Assembly (NCBI GenBank): GCA_039720395.1
Contig: CM077823.1
Coordinates: 11,736,107-11,800,106, forward strand
Length of the DNA: 64,000 nt
DNA from: Liquidambar formosana
Lineage: Eukaryota > Streptophyta > Magnoliopsida > Saxifragales > Altingiaceae
Reading direction: 5' to 3'
The notes under the pieces are model-generated. The model saw only the letters and a program-made list of their open reading frames with translations. It was not told the DNA's origin and searched no databases. Shown here one piece after another: positions 13,468 through 26,164 of this stretch; positions within the stretch are counted from its first letter, which is position 1; each line of letters opens with the position of its first letter. The position numbers were made by a program, and so were the translations under genes.

Positions 13468-14564
13468 GAATAGGTTATCTCTATCTATATTAGCAAGTGG
13501 TATAATTGGAATTCAAATTCTACAAAATTGAACCCTTACCTCTATGAGCATTAAGGGGAAGAAAATGATGATGATACTTAAAACTGAAAAGTCCAGTAGA
13601 TGGAAAAAAAAAAAAAAAAAAAAATCCCGCACTTTATGTTTGCTATTCTAGCTGACATCATTGAGGTGCAGGTTTATGCTTCCTCAGTTGAATTTTTCAC
13701 GCACAGTTGCTAAATGAGGCACCCCACAGTGGACCATGATCTGCAATGGTTGAAAAGTGTGTGTATAATCTCTGCACGGAAAACATCGCAGTCCAACTTT
13801 GCCATTTTGTCAGCCCCCCCATCTGCCGAATGCCTTATTGTTTGCAGTAAGAGATCGCCACAATCAAGGTTGCACAAATAGAAACAAATTTCGAATTAAA
13901 AATTTGTGAAATATGTTTTTAACTAGATTATAGTTAACTAAATCATACCAAACAAACTAATGTTATCACAAGATGGCCCAATTTATGGAAATGGATTCTA
14001 CTCGTGAAAGCTTTATAGATCAATTACTTGGGTAGTCATGGGAATGATCTCAACTCAAAAAATCTCAATCATGGAAGCCTAAAGAAATCCGGTAAGGCAT
14101 CATTTTCTAAGCTCAAAGAACAATCAAACCTAAACTTAATTCTACAACATTTCAAATCACTAGTTTGGCTGATAAACCACTCAGAATATGACCATCAGCA
14201 TCAACCATCATCAACAATTGTACAACAAAGATGGTTGAAAGATGCAATAGACTGATATAGAAGTAAAAATTACCAAATTGAGTTGATACCCATTAATTTT
14301 CTAAATGAAGGATTCATAAGAAGGCAAACAATATAGTGAAGTTTTCCTTTTAATAATTAAAATGACACAATAATAACAACTAGTTTTTAACATAGCATAC
14401 AAACTAGTTATTTCAATGTTTTACTAGATTATACCACAGTAAGCTTAAAAAATCTCCACAACTAGTTTAACTTCAAATTTAGATACATCAACTACTTTTT
14501 ATCACAACAAGTGCATAATTCCAGTTTATCTATGTGTCTCGAGTATATAATGTTTCTAGCTATG
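13468..14564. other. No gene recognised
   Basis: The region holds an A tract near 13605 and a moderately GC-richer stretch at 13625-13860 that could be exon-derived, but no frame matched a family I recognise. Confidence 0.4.
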
Positions 14565-15122
14565 AAGCCAAGTAGTTGTTTTCACCGGAAAAATACCGTT
14601 TGAAGCTGGACCCATCAAATCTTATCTAGAGATCACTAATAGGTATAGGATAGTTAAAAATCTTTCTAGCAGTATTCGCATCCACGAAGTCATTAATTTT
14701 ATCATGATCCCAAGATTTGTTTGGGCAAATGACATTAACCATGCACCTTTAGATTCCAATCTAAATCCTAAGTTTGTTTCTAGGAACCATTTCAAAAATA
14801 GCTTTATCAGAGACCATTTGTCAACCCAAAATTGAATATCTTTTCCATTACCTAGAGACCACCTTATACTATCACAAACAAGATCATGACTTTTAAGAAT
14901 ATTCTTCTAACTCCATGAGTCTTGACTCTTTGGTTTGACTTAAAAGAAATTCTCCTTTTTAAGATATTTAAGACTCATCAACTTAACCCAATAATTATTT
15001 CTATCAAATAAAATATGCCATGTTAGTTTAGCCATGCAAGCAAAATTCACATCATTAGTGTTACGAATGCCCAATCCTCCCTCCCTTGTGTTTCTTTTCT
15101 TTTGTTTAAGATTGCATTTCAA
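14565..15122 (-). pseudogene. LINE (L1-type) reverse-transcriptase C-terminal remnant
   Basis: Minus-strand frames read GGLGIRNTNDVNFACMAKLT and, after breaks, RWSLGNGKDIQFWVDKW and SNGIFPVKTTTWL. This is the typical order of the region after the RT palm and the zf-RVT segment in plant non-LTR retrotransposon ORF2 proteins. Stops at several points (for example after KKENFF) and the lack of upstream RT motifs show a dead fragment. No poly-A tail was located. Confidence 0.82.
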
Positions 15123-15900
15123 TTTTTAGAGGGGTAAAATGGGTATTTTTTGCCCTTTTTTGCGTGACATTAGTAAAAGATGCTAACAATCTTAACAGAA
15201 GGGAGGTAAATGTATATTATTTTCGAGAGTAATGGAGTGTAGGGTAATTTAAAAAAATAGGAGAGTGGTTAGTGTATTTTTCAGATAACAACAGAGGGGC
15301 CGGTGTGGATGTAATTTACCCTTTTATAAAACTACCTACTAAAATCCAGTAAGTTGAAGCCCCCCAAGGACTTTATAAAACTACCTACTAAAATCCAATA
15401 AGTTGAAGCACTGATTGCATTTGGAACTTGCTTCACTTATGCATGAGTGCCATCCTGCTTGAAAATTATAAAATTATTTCAATAAAAAATACTGCTGACA
15501 TCAATACATTGAAAATAGAAATTCATAAGAATGTTTCAAGTTCCTACAAATTGAAGTTTTAAGTGCGTATATTTAACTTTTCCAATTGATTTAGGCTATA
15601 CAACATAATTGATCCACACAAAGCATAGGAACATGGATTTCTATTCTCAATACAACCCTAGAGCATACAATTCTTTGTTGATATGATAGTTAAATATATA
15701 TTGTAGTGATAGAAACCACAAAATTCTGGTAAATCACTAATCCAATATCTCCTATATTAGCTTGTGTAGTTCCCACATTGTCTGTTACATTCTTCTCACT
15801 CTGAGTGATTAACAACACTTGCTAGATGCTTACCTATTCGCAAGAAAAGCTTGCTTTCTTGTTTGTTTGTGTATCCAATAACTTCTTGAGAAATTACTTG
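15123..15900. other. No gene recognised; 47-bp direct duplication
   Basis: The words TATAAAACTACCTACTAAAA occur twice about 47 bp apart (near 15325 and 15372). Otherwise nothing coding is supported. Confidence 0.5.
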
Positions 15901-16385
15901 GAGATGATATAGATGGTGGGATCGACTAAACATTGTGAATTGGACTACCACACAACAATGATCATGACCAACAACAGCCAAAACCAAACATTCCTGATAG
16001 CATCATCATGCAACAAGACTTGTCCAACATAAATGTTTCATGGACATTATCCTAATCCGGCATATATTTCACACACATACACACACACTCTCTCTCGATC
16101 TCTCCCTACCTCCAAGATTATTTTCTATACTTCTTTCATATCAACCTATAATTGGCTTATCTGCCATATTAGGATATGAAAGCATTCTAGAAAATAATCT
16201 TGTAGTGCGAGAGAGAGAGAGAATGATAAACCGAATTAGGATAATGACCATAAACGTTCATGTTGGATAGTCTTGTCTCATGATGAAGCTATCAGAAATG
16301 TTTGGTTGTGGCTGTTGTTGATGATCATCATTGTGTGGTAATCCAAGTTACAATGTTGTGTCGATCCCACCATCTATATCATCTC
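15901..16385. repeat. Long imperfect inverted repeat (hairpin), arms ~215-240 bp
   Basis: The left arm 15901-16142 and the right arm about 16171-16385 are near-complementary along their length. Outer words gatatagatggtgggatcga pair with the right arm's tcgatcccaccatctatatc. Inner words agattattttcta pair with tagaaaataatct. The loop is about 28 bp (around aacctataattgg). The arms differ by scattered substitutions and a (CA)n/(CT)n expansion on the left. A transcript would fold into one long, imperfect double-stranded stem. The DCL2-like remnant lies about 110 bp to the right. Confidence 0.88.
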
Positions 16386-16494
16386 GAACTCATTGCCCAT
16401 TAATTTCCGTCAACACAACTCCAAACATGTAAATACTTGAAGTATCATAGTATCCTTTTTATATGTTTTTTTTTTTGGCTAAGCAAGATCAGAC

Positions 16495-16867
16495 TTAACC
16501 CGAAGTTGCTTCTTGGTGCTCATGCCCTAGAAATGCTTTTTCTTCAAGGACTTTAGAACTTATCTGAAAGCTACTTTCTTTGTCGTCTTCTTGTCGGCTA
16601 CGGTGCATATATGTATGTTTGTGTATAGTATTATTCGCTTCAACCTCTACAGTAATGGAAGCCACACCGTTGGTTCTAAACACAAAATTTTCTAACCGTC
16701 GTGTCCCTTCTGAATAGTTCATTCAACTCTCTCGCAGGATGGAGCCTCACTGTCTCGATGTAAGCATGGGCTCTAAAAGAGGCCTTGTGCTATTAAAGAC
16801 TCTCCTTATTGTATCCTGAATTGAGAAGAATCACCCCAGCCAGAGATTCTATAATATCTCCAAGTAC
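16495..16867 (-). pseudogene. DCL2: Dicer-like 2 C-terminal exon remnant (RNase IIIb end plus dsRBD)
   Basis: After a minus-strand acceptor ending in aacag at 16868, the frame reads VLGDIIESLAGVILLNSGYN, then (shifted) RPLLEPM, then (shifted) LHPARELNELF, then NGVASITVEVEAN, and finally (shifted) ADKKTTKKVA. This is the order of plant DCL2: the second RNase III domain including the conserved DIIESLAGAI segment, the linker, and the C-terminal double-stranded-RNA-binding domain. DCL2 normally makes 22-nt siRNAs. At least three frameshifts and in-frame stops make this copy non-coding. The retained acceptor shows it derives from genomic DNA rather than from a spliced mRNA. Upstream DCL2 exons were not found at higher coordinates. 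Confidence 0.85.
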
Positions 16868-18900
16868 CTGTTTGAATTTTTTTTTAATAAAAAAAATACT
16901 AATAAATTATAAATGCCTCACGTATATTTGAAACAACAAGAAAAGATAATGGGGGCAAACAAATATAGGAAAAATTACAAAACGCACAGTTAGTGGATAC
17001 GAAGTATTTGACAAAATAAGAAACCGATACCGATACCAATACCAAGGGAAAAAAATGTATCCTCAAGTATGTATGAAGAAATATTATGATTCGAACAATT
17101 GAGAAAAGATATGAATTATCAGTTGTCTATACTTTACCCAAAACAAGTTTAGCTACTTATAAAGTGCAGATTATTAAATGATGATTGATATTAAAAATAT
17201 ACCAGAATTTGGAAGAAAAATACAGATTGACAAATAAGAAGCAAGAATTTATTAGAAAACAAAAAGAAGACTAATAATTTTAAGATGAAACTATCGTAGA
17301 TATTAGTTTTGTAGAAGTAAAGAAGCCATTATCATGGTTATTTGCAGGATTAGACTTCTCCAAAAGCACGTACCCAACTTAGCCATTCACTTTTCACCTT
17401 ATATCATTCATGTCCCCTATATATATTGCCAATCTCTTGATTCTCGAATCGAAACTAATGTTGGAAGCAAGGTACTAAATTTTGTTTTGACATATCCATT
17501 TGGTCATTTCTAAAACAGGAGCGTTTTGAAACATTTCAAAAAATGCAAGGGAATAGATGAAAAAATGTGGAAACATATGGAAACACCTGGAAAGTGTAAA
17601 CATGAATAATAGATATATATTTATATGTTAAAAATGTTGAAGTACTACTTGAAAATGTTTTAAGTTATAATACTAAAATACCATCTTGATAAATACAAAC
17701 TTGCTGTTACATGATTGTTGCAAGCATTTAATCGGTTAATCCTACTAGCTAATTATCCAAATTAGTTATTATTTTTTTATTAAACATATATTAGCTATAG
17801 AAACTGAAACACACTAATTAAATGTAAAAACTTAATACTACTTTCAAGATTGGTCCCCTCAGTCCGTACTCCTTTCTGGTATAATTTTTTTAAGTAGTCC
17901 AACATAATAATATGGACTCCACTGCACTTGATAAAAAATATGACGACTAAGAGAGAACCTTCTTGATAAAAAATGCAACATTTCAGAGTCTTAAAACTCT
18001 TTCAGGAAATCAAAATTCTTGAAAGTCTTCATCATCATTTTCTATCTCCGTTATCATTGCAGATTCTTGAAAGTCTTTTAGAAAGTGAAAATTGTCCAAG
18101 TTTCCAAAGGTCATACTGTTCACAGAAGTGGTTACAATTAAACAGGAAATATGAGTCTGTGTCTTTTCAAAATCTTGTACAAGTTAACAAAAATCTTTAG
18201 CTCCACTCATTTGACATTGGGTTGGTTTCAATTTTATATAAATTGGGTCCATGTAGTTGAGCTATAGACAGAAAACCAACACAAATATAAAATCAGGGGG
18301 AAACAATTGAGGATCGTATCCAGTTTGGATGTTGAACATATGAGCACCTCACTGAAATTGCATAAAGCTAATATAGAAGACATAATTCAAGTTTAAACCA
18401 TATCATTTTTGCAAAAAAAGAAGCTAATTTCTTGAACTTGCAAGAACTGAGTTACGGACACAGGAAGGAAAGAAATCAAACAACAATAATTATTGATTGT
18501 TGGTTCTTTTTAAACTTGAACAGAAGTCAGATCTTACTTGCATTTCAAACTTGAACATAAGTCAAATCTTCCTTGCCCAAATAACAATAATTAGTTTGGT
18601 AGATACTTTCTGATATAGAATTAGTATAATCAAGCCATGTTTCTTATTTGACAGACATTCACATTAAATAAAGGTTTGCTGCAAGCATACACAGCCTAAG
18701 AAGTTCAAATTCAGACCTAGTTCAATTTCCCTAGAGACGATACTGACCTACACCTATCATATGGATTCATAAAGAAACAACATACAATTATAATAAGTTT
18801 TCATGATATGCAAATATTAAAACCGAAAGTATCCACACTAAATTAGCCAATTTTCTAATTTTTAGCAGAAATAAACATTGCTCTCTAGAGGGATAATTAC
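16868..18900. other. No gene recognised
   Basis: AT-rich sequence. A short plus-strand open frame at 17973-18200 has no recognisable family. Nothing matches the missing DCL2 exons. Confidence 0.45.
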
Positions 18901-19075
18901 CTGGACAAAGGATATCTCATTGCTGATTTCCAGACCCCTGCCCTGTTTTAATACTAATTTTTTGCAACTGCCCTGGCACATGCAAATTGTATTGTTGAAT
19001 GGTTTAGCACTTGATTCACTTTGTCAGCAGCTAATGGCGTGACAGTTTGTGACTAGCACAATTACCATCATGAAC
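18901..19075 (-). other. Exon-like 175-bp stretch with good splice sites
   Basis: On the minus strand it follows a pyrimidine tract and cttttcag and is followed by CCAG|GTAATT, so both splice borders are near consensus. It is clearly GC-richer than its surroundings. The longest frame reads AADKVNQVLNHSTIQFACAR but is interrupted by a stop. I do not recognise a family. It could be a decayed coding exon or part of a noncoding transcript. Confidence 0.35.
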
Positions 19076-20719
19076 CTGAAAAGGGTAAAAGAAGTATGAG
19101 CCAACATTAAAACAAAAAGTTTGAAAGTAATCCGAAAAACAGTCGATGCAAATTAAACTCAATAACTCAACAAAGCTTAGTCCCAACTACTTGAGGTCAG
19201 CTAGTGCACAGTATTCTGCAATTCCTTTTATTTATTTTTAAATGAGAAAACAAGACTTCTAAAAGAGAAATTTCGGCGGTTTGTCCAATTATGTTGCTTT
19301 GAAATGGATCCAAAAATAACCAATAAGTGGTATATGACAATAACAATAAATTTATTGTTCCGAAAAAGTAGAAACAAATCGCAAATTGATTATTGTCTCC
19401 ACATTTTCTATCATGTAACAGGAGAACTGATCTTCAATTATGATGGTTCAATTCTGGGGGAAAATAATTACGAAACATAGAACGCAAGCATTTAATGAAG
19501 CACTAACAAACCTCTAGGTCTTTTAGCAAATGATAAGGTGCTTGTCCTCTTTAGATGTAAAGGAAGCTCAAGTTTATCAGGCATTACAATTAGAGACAAG
19601 AGTGAAACCTAGATAAGTGAAAGAGAAGAAAAGAAAAAAGAAAAAAGGGTGTCATTAGGAAACAAATCTTTGTCAGAAACCAAATGGGGAAATAACAGAA
19701 ACCACAAAGCAGTGAAACCTAGAGAAGTGAAAGAGAAGCAACTATGATAGTGTATTAAAATTTAAACAAGCCTCGCCTTCCATTTGTAATACAAATCCAT
19801 AAAAGAAACATATTTCTAGAGGAAAGAAAGACACTAGGAATATCTATATGTTAAACCCTAGCCATGTATGAGGAAAATAAAAATACATTACCATTAATCG
19901 TGGTCGTTTTCCTTGGGTTCCACACCTTGAGGGACTGCAACCAAAAATTCATATATTATACCTCAAAAAACAATTTTTTTTTTTTATAAAGAAAAATGGA
20001 ATTTTGAATAAGGCTAACAAGAAAGTTGATGGCAGATTGTAAATCACCCTGATGGACGTATATTGAAAAATACAGAGAGAGATAGAGAGAGAGATAAAGA
20101 GAGAAATCACATTTGCAGAATGAGAAAATCTGGTAGATCATTGAGCCGATCCGATATTGAGGTGGAAGCCTCTTGAAGCAAACCTCTATGTTTTGATTCT
20201 CTTCTTATTAAAGAACTTAACGGTCTCTCTTTGAATCTGCTTCATTCTGCACACACTTTGAAAAAATCCCTAGAACATAAAATATGGTGGTAGACAACTA
20301 CAGGATTTTAGTAACCTTTTATAGAGTCAAGAATATGTGGTTGGCTGACTTGCATTGTACTACAGTATTTTTTTTCTATTTTTAATAAAATTAAACAGAG
20401 TGCGGATAAACATATCGGGAAGTGTAGAACGAACTTGTGTTTAAATTTAAATTTCACTTGTATTATGATCTGTTTGCGGCTAACATGGGGTTCGGGGTGG
20501 ATCGGATTATTATTCAATACGTCCTACGTAGGATTTGGGTTGTCCCAGGTAATCATCAATACCACGTGTGGTATGGTAGACTGCACGAGATCGTATTATT
20601 AGTCTCATCCCAATAGGGATAGGGATATACAAGTTAACAAAAATAAATAACAAAAAATAATAAAAATAATAAAAATAACAAATAATAAATAATAATAATA
20701 ATAATAATAATAATTGTTA
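19076..20719. other. No gene recognised; simple repeats
   Basis: GA-rich tracts at 19620-19660 and 20070-20110, and an (AAT)n tract at 20640-20715. A GC-richer patch at 20460-20620 contains the palindrome accacgtgtggt, but no coding region is supported. Confidence 0.45.
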
Positions 20720-21240
20720 TAGAAAACTGTGTGTCTTTAGGCGTGAATCATTATTACATTCCCATCTTTGGAAACTCTTGCTCACATGTAATACTTTACG
20801 ATGAATTGACCAAAGCTCACATGTAATACATTACGACATTTCCATTCAAGGAAAATGTAGTGGAATCCAAAAATTAAATGTTGCTATCATGAAATACTGA
20901 CCAAAGATACACGTCATATAGGTATATTTAGGCATGAATCATTACTACATTTCCATCAAAGGAAAATATAGTGAAATCCAAAAATTAAATGTTGCTTACA
21001 TGGAATACTAACCAGAGATACACAGTCATATATGTGCTTTCCGACGTGAATCATTATTACATTCCCATCCAAGGAAAGTATAGTGGAATCCGAAGATTAA
21101 ATGTTGCTCACATGGAATATTGACCAAAGATACACATCCTATTTATGTCTTTGGGCATGAATCATTATTTCATCTCATCCAAGGAAAATGAAATGGAATC
21201 CAAAAATTAAATGTTGCTCACATGGAATACTTTACAATGA
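20720..21240. repeat. Minisatellite-like tandem repeat, ~112-bp unit
   Basis: The phrase tgaatcatta recurs at 20743, 20935, 21047 and 21158, each followed by acattcccatc, aaggaaa and tggaatccaaaaattaaatg. The last three spacings are 111-112 bp and the first (192 bp) is irregular. Units are about 85-90% alike by eye. Confidence 0.85.
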
Positions 21241-22276
21241 ACCAACCAAATCATACGATTTACTTTACTTTTATGTTACAAAAAATGTTTGATAAAGAAA
21301 GAAATGAAATAGTTAAAAATACTAAACTAATGTTTATTGAGGAGAGTGAAAGCAATTTAATTGAATTGAGATTCCATTATTGTAAAATTGAAGTTTTATT
21401 GAGGAAAGAAAAACCAATTTTTTTTATTCATTGAAATTCTCCATTTGGCATATCCCTATCACCTGGTTTTTTTAAGAAAATTTATAGAACAAATAAGGTA
21501 ACTACATAAGTGCCATATAGAGGAGTGAGAAAGAAAAACGTGACAACAACACGTTCCCTTATATAGATATTTTCTAAGATTTTGAATGCAATAATTTCTT
21601 GATGACACATAATGTCACAACGTCCGTATGTATTTTTAAGTGCCAGAGAAATTGTATTTTGGCAATGTGTAGGCTCAACAAGACAAGGGTGGGCCTATGA
21701 TGGAAAACTAATACAAATGAAACTGGCCCAAGAATAATATGTTTTTATACCATATATGCTATGTTTCTAATTTAAAATCTTAAATTATTAGATGGAGGGC
21801 CTAAACAAGTATCTAAAATTATATCAAGCTCAATACTTGGCTAGATGGGATATAATGTGAGATTCTCCAATCAGAAGAGAAAAGTGAAATTTTGAAAAAT
21901 AAGAGGGTTCCAATACTTTTTATAGACCTTACAAAGTTAGTGACGGTAACAAAGCTAGGAAGTTAGTCTTGTAGGTCAAGACTCAAAACTAATGATAAGT
22001 ATTTTGGCAGGAAAAAAAAAAAAAAAATCCTCAATGGCGGATTACAATGAGATTTTGTTCTTTAACTTTGTATAGAGTAGAAAATAATTATAAAATAATA
22101 AGATCGAACTCATCAATTTTTTGGATCAAAAAGTAGCTAGACAATCACATAAAATTTTTTGAGGAGTTAAATAAAAAGTTGGTAGGGTCAAATTTTTAAA
22201 TACTAATGATTTAATTCTTGGAAAAAAAAAAAAACAAAACAAAACAAAAACTCAACAAGGTCAATTCCCCCCCTTG
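21241..22276. other. No gene recognised
   Basis: AT-rich DNA with poly-A tracts at about 22010 and 22220. Nothing coding is supported. Confidence 0.45.
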
Positions 22277-23121
22277 TGTGAACCACGGGTTTTGAACACT
22301 CTTTTAAAAAGTGTAAAGATTTAAATAAATAAAAATCTGTTTTTAAAGGTTCACAAAAATAATAACAAATAAGGAGTTGCCACCTCATTTTTTAAGGAAA
22401 AGAAGAAAATTATAAAATATTTTAAAGAAAACCTTTTAAAAACCAAACACATGACTGCAATATAGGAAAAGTAAGTCTTAACAAACCAAAGAAAGGATTT
22501 GGAGACTAAGTTACGATGTAGGAAGGTTATAAGAAACATTCTATAGGCACCCACATTGCCCCAAAATGGTTCTCTTAATTTATATGGGCTATTTCAATCA
22601 CTTCCTAATTAGTCACCATGCATATGTAAAGAATCATCCATAATCATCCATTCATCCATAAAAATTCATGAACAAATCAAGAAAGATATGGAAAGCAATA
22701 AAGAGAGAGATAAATAATAAAAGAATAAAAGAAAAATAAAAATCTAGAATACTTTGTATCTTAAGGTGGACTTGAACATTAAATGAGCACCTACGTACCC
22801 CATATGCAAAGATGTAAGGATCAAAGTCTACGTAGTTTGATGGAGAAGGGGGTAATTTCCTTCACAATGAACTACCATAAATCCTAAGTTTCCATTTAAT
22901 AAGAAGTTTTTTTTAAAAAAGGGGAACTTTGGAGAGAATAGAGAGGTTTAAAAGAATGGAAACTCAAAACTTATCATGATTCAATGTAAAAAAAATAACC
23001 CAAAAGGGAGAAGGGAACAATTCATACAAAACTTACCAGGTACCAACTTACCTATGCAAATAATCCCAACGCATTGAGAAAATATCAATTAATCACACCA
23101 TGTATGCTATAGGACAATTAT

Positions 23122-25177
23122 TGTAACGACCCGAAATGGGGACCCTTAGTTATATAGTAAGAAAATCAATTTTTAAAGCCAATTTTGGTGGATGTTTAAT
23201 AAAAATAATTCTTTTGAAAACATTTTTAGAAAATCCTGCATGGTCCCGTATGTAAATAGGACATACCAAGTTATCGACTAATCATAAAGTCTGTAGAAAA
23301 CCCATTTATAATCATTTTCAACCATCCACACAATATTCCAAAAATAAATAAAACTACAAGCTGTATCATAGTCACTTGGGTCTCATCCACATCTGCGTCC
23401 ACTACTTATTAATCATTACAGGCCATGAATTAAAATTAATACATGCCTAGGCTCAAAGCCGAAATAAAATATAATGATCCTCTATATGAATGCAAGCATG
23501 CTGATGTGCTTCCCAAACCTTAGGTCAAGCTTTATTTTAAAAAAATATGACCTGCAAGAAAAACTATGAGAGTATGAGCTACACACTTAGTAGGAAAACA
23601 TTTTCCCAAAATAACCCAAGGTTTTAAAAACCATAATTTATATACTTTTCAAGAGCCCTGCAAAACCATTGATTAGTTGCAATATAAATTTTTCAGTAAA
23701 TAAAACCGATATAGGTATAATGCAATAAACTATGAAAGTTAAATCATTAAATACCAACACCCGGCCTTTTTTTCTTTTTAAAGATGTAAGAAATAACTCA
23801 AGTTATTTGTTATCAAAATCATCATTTTACAAATGAATTTAACCATCATTTTCTGATATCATATCACAACCTTATAAGCCAATAACTATCATCCGCCATA
23901 TCTGGCAATCCATAACGTCAGTCTTTCAAACTGATAAATCCTCCCCAGGTCATGCAGGGCTCTCGCGCATGAAATAAGAGGAAACACGGCAAGACATCCC
24001 TATATGGGACCGCAGTAACCTCAGGAGGAAACACGGCAAGACATCCCTCAATGGGACCGTAGTAACCTCTATTCGGGCACATAGCCCAGGACTAAAGGAT
24101 AGGAAGACACGGCATGACGTCCCGTTCCTTTGGGACCACAATAATCCTGTCTCCAGTAGCCCTAATCACCATATTCATATCATCACCACTTATCTTTTCA
24201 TTTACTAATTTCATAATTCCCACATAAATTGAAAAATGATATAAATTTACCAAAAACCACATAATACGTTTGTGCTTTGAAAATCATATGAAATAACTCT
24301 ATAAATCATGGTAATCATTTCCCAACCATTTTTCAAAATAATGGTTTCAAATCATTTATATAAAAGTGACCCCCAATATTTGATTGAAAGCATTTAACCC
24401 AACAGGTTATGAAAATCAACCCATTGTACCCCAAATCATATGAGGGTTTGAAATATAACATGCATATAACCAAATAGGGTATAATACAAAACCCTAGATT
24501 TTCTAAAATTTATCAAAACCTATAAAATATACCCACATGCATGATATTTATGCAAAGAATGCCAAATACATGTGTTTTTACATGATTTAAACCCTAAACC
24601 CCATGCATCAATGGTTTAAGATGAGAAAATTCCCCTACCTCAAAAATAAGTGAAGAAAATGCAAACTTAATGCCATAGACACGTAGATCGAGCCAAGAAA
24701 TACATGATCCGCACTTGCCGATGCTGGATCGGAGCTCTGGTGCTCTGGCGAACCACCGTCGACTTCTCCTTAACTCTCTCTCTCTCTCTCTCTCTCTCTC
24801 CTTTATCAGCTGAGAAATAGGTGAGAACCCTCTAGAAGTTGAGTTTTATAGGAAACATAAGGGAGGGATAGAATGGTCTTTTCGCTCTATAAAAATCTTG
24901 TCTTTCAGCAAAAATCCTGTGTGTTATAGTCGACTATAATGAATTATAGTCGACTCTAACACCGAACGTACACAAAAAGAGGTATTCTGTTTATTATAGT
25001 CAACTATAAAGTGTTATACTCAACTATAACACTCAGCATGCATCACAAAGAGTTATATAGCTCACCAAAACATACCTTAACATAATCCAACCCAATATCT
25101 CATGAATTAAACCTTGGGTTTTTACAACTCGGCCCCTCAATTGCTCGACCTAGTAAAATAACATTAGGGTCCTCACA
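23122..25177 (+). mobile_element. LTR2 solo LTR, 2056 bp, 5-bp duplication ATTAT
   Basis: It starts TGTAACGACCCG and ends GGGTCCTCACA. ATTAT lies directly on both sides (23117-23121 and 25178-25182). LTR1 copy A has a single ATTAT at the matching place (near 11005), so the insertion is exact. The start resembles Tekay/Del-type chromovirus LTRs, but the lineage is inferred. It contains a (CT)n tract at 24775-24800 and a palindromic tatagtcgactata word near 24930. The open frame at 23950-24141 is sub-repeat, not a gene. Confidence 0.88.
23965..24135. repeat. LTR2 internal sub-repeat, about three ~50-bp units
   Basis: The phrase gaaacacggcaagacatccc followed by tgggaccgcagtaacctc recurs, with the third unit diverged (gacacggcatgacgtcccg). 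The same sub-repeat is visible in the other LTR2 copies at 12515-12700 and 33110-33240. Confidence 0.75.
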
Positions 25178-26164
25178 ATTATCATACTCAAACCAACCAC
25201 ATTCATGCTCAAATCATCATTAGAAAACTTAGCTCAAATCTGGACAGAATACTAAATATCCCTAAAACATACTAATAACCATGCAAAGAGCAAAAATGAA
25301 AAGAAAATATATGCCCTAAACTCACTATCATGCATAAAAACATAAAAAACATGCCAAGTATATTTATTATAATGAAAATATCATTTAACAATAAAAAACA
25401 TGAAAATAAAATAAAACATGATGCATTAGATAACAATTTTATATAGAAACATGAAATAAGCATCTTTATGGCGAGCTTCCTTAACAAAAACTATCCTAAG
25501 ATAATTCTACGTAGAAAGTACTCTACATGAATGATTTCTTCACATATCTCACGTAAAATATATACCTAAGGATGCAAAGAAACTAATGGCGCACTTAAAA
25601 AGCATTCATGCAAAGACTTACCCTCTAAAAAGAATAATTATCCTCCAAAAGAATAATCATCTATATACCCATGAAGATGAACCCTACACAGAGAGTGTTG
25701 TACATGAAAAGTGCTTAAAATCATGCATATAAATGAACCATGAAGAGAAAACAACCCTAACACATCAACTAATATGCTGTACAAAACATACTTTTACTCT
25801 AGAGAGAGAAAATCACTATTCAGTACACAATTCACAAAATCCTACTCGATCCACTAGCATGCTTACACTCAATAATAATCATGTAAACTCAATAGAATTA
25901 AGTAGACATGATATTCAAATCAATAACAAGCCCTAAACATGCAGAGAATTATCTATGAGAAGATAGATAAATAGAGAATATAGAGAGATGATGGAAACAT
26001 ACGACAAAGAAGACCTTCGCTACGTTATTCCTTCTTCTTAGGCTTGAACTCCTTATTCTTCTTCAACAATGTAGTAGAATGCTCTCTTAAAGTGTATATG
26101 TGTGTGCAAATTTGTGGTCCCCCTCTCTCTAATGAATATGGAGTGTCAAAAGTCCTTTTATGCT

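Noticed and set aside
16040..16270. 76-codon plus-strand frame across the hairpin
   Set aside because: It spans a (CA)n/(CT)n tract and the loop of the inverted repeat; no coding evidence.
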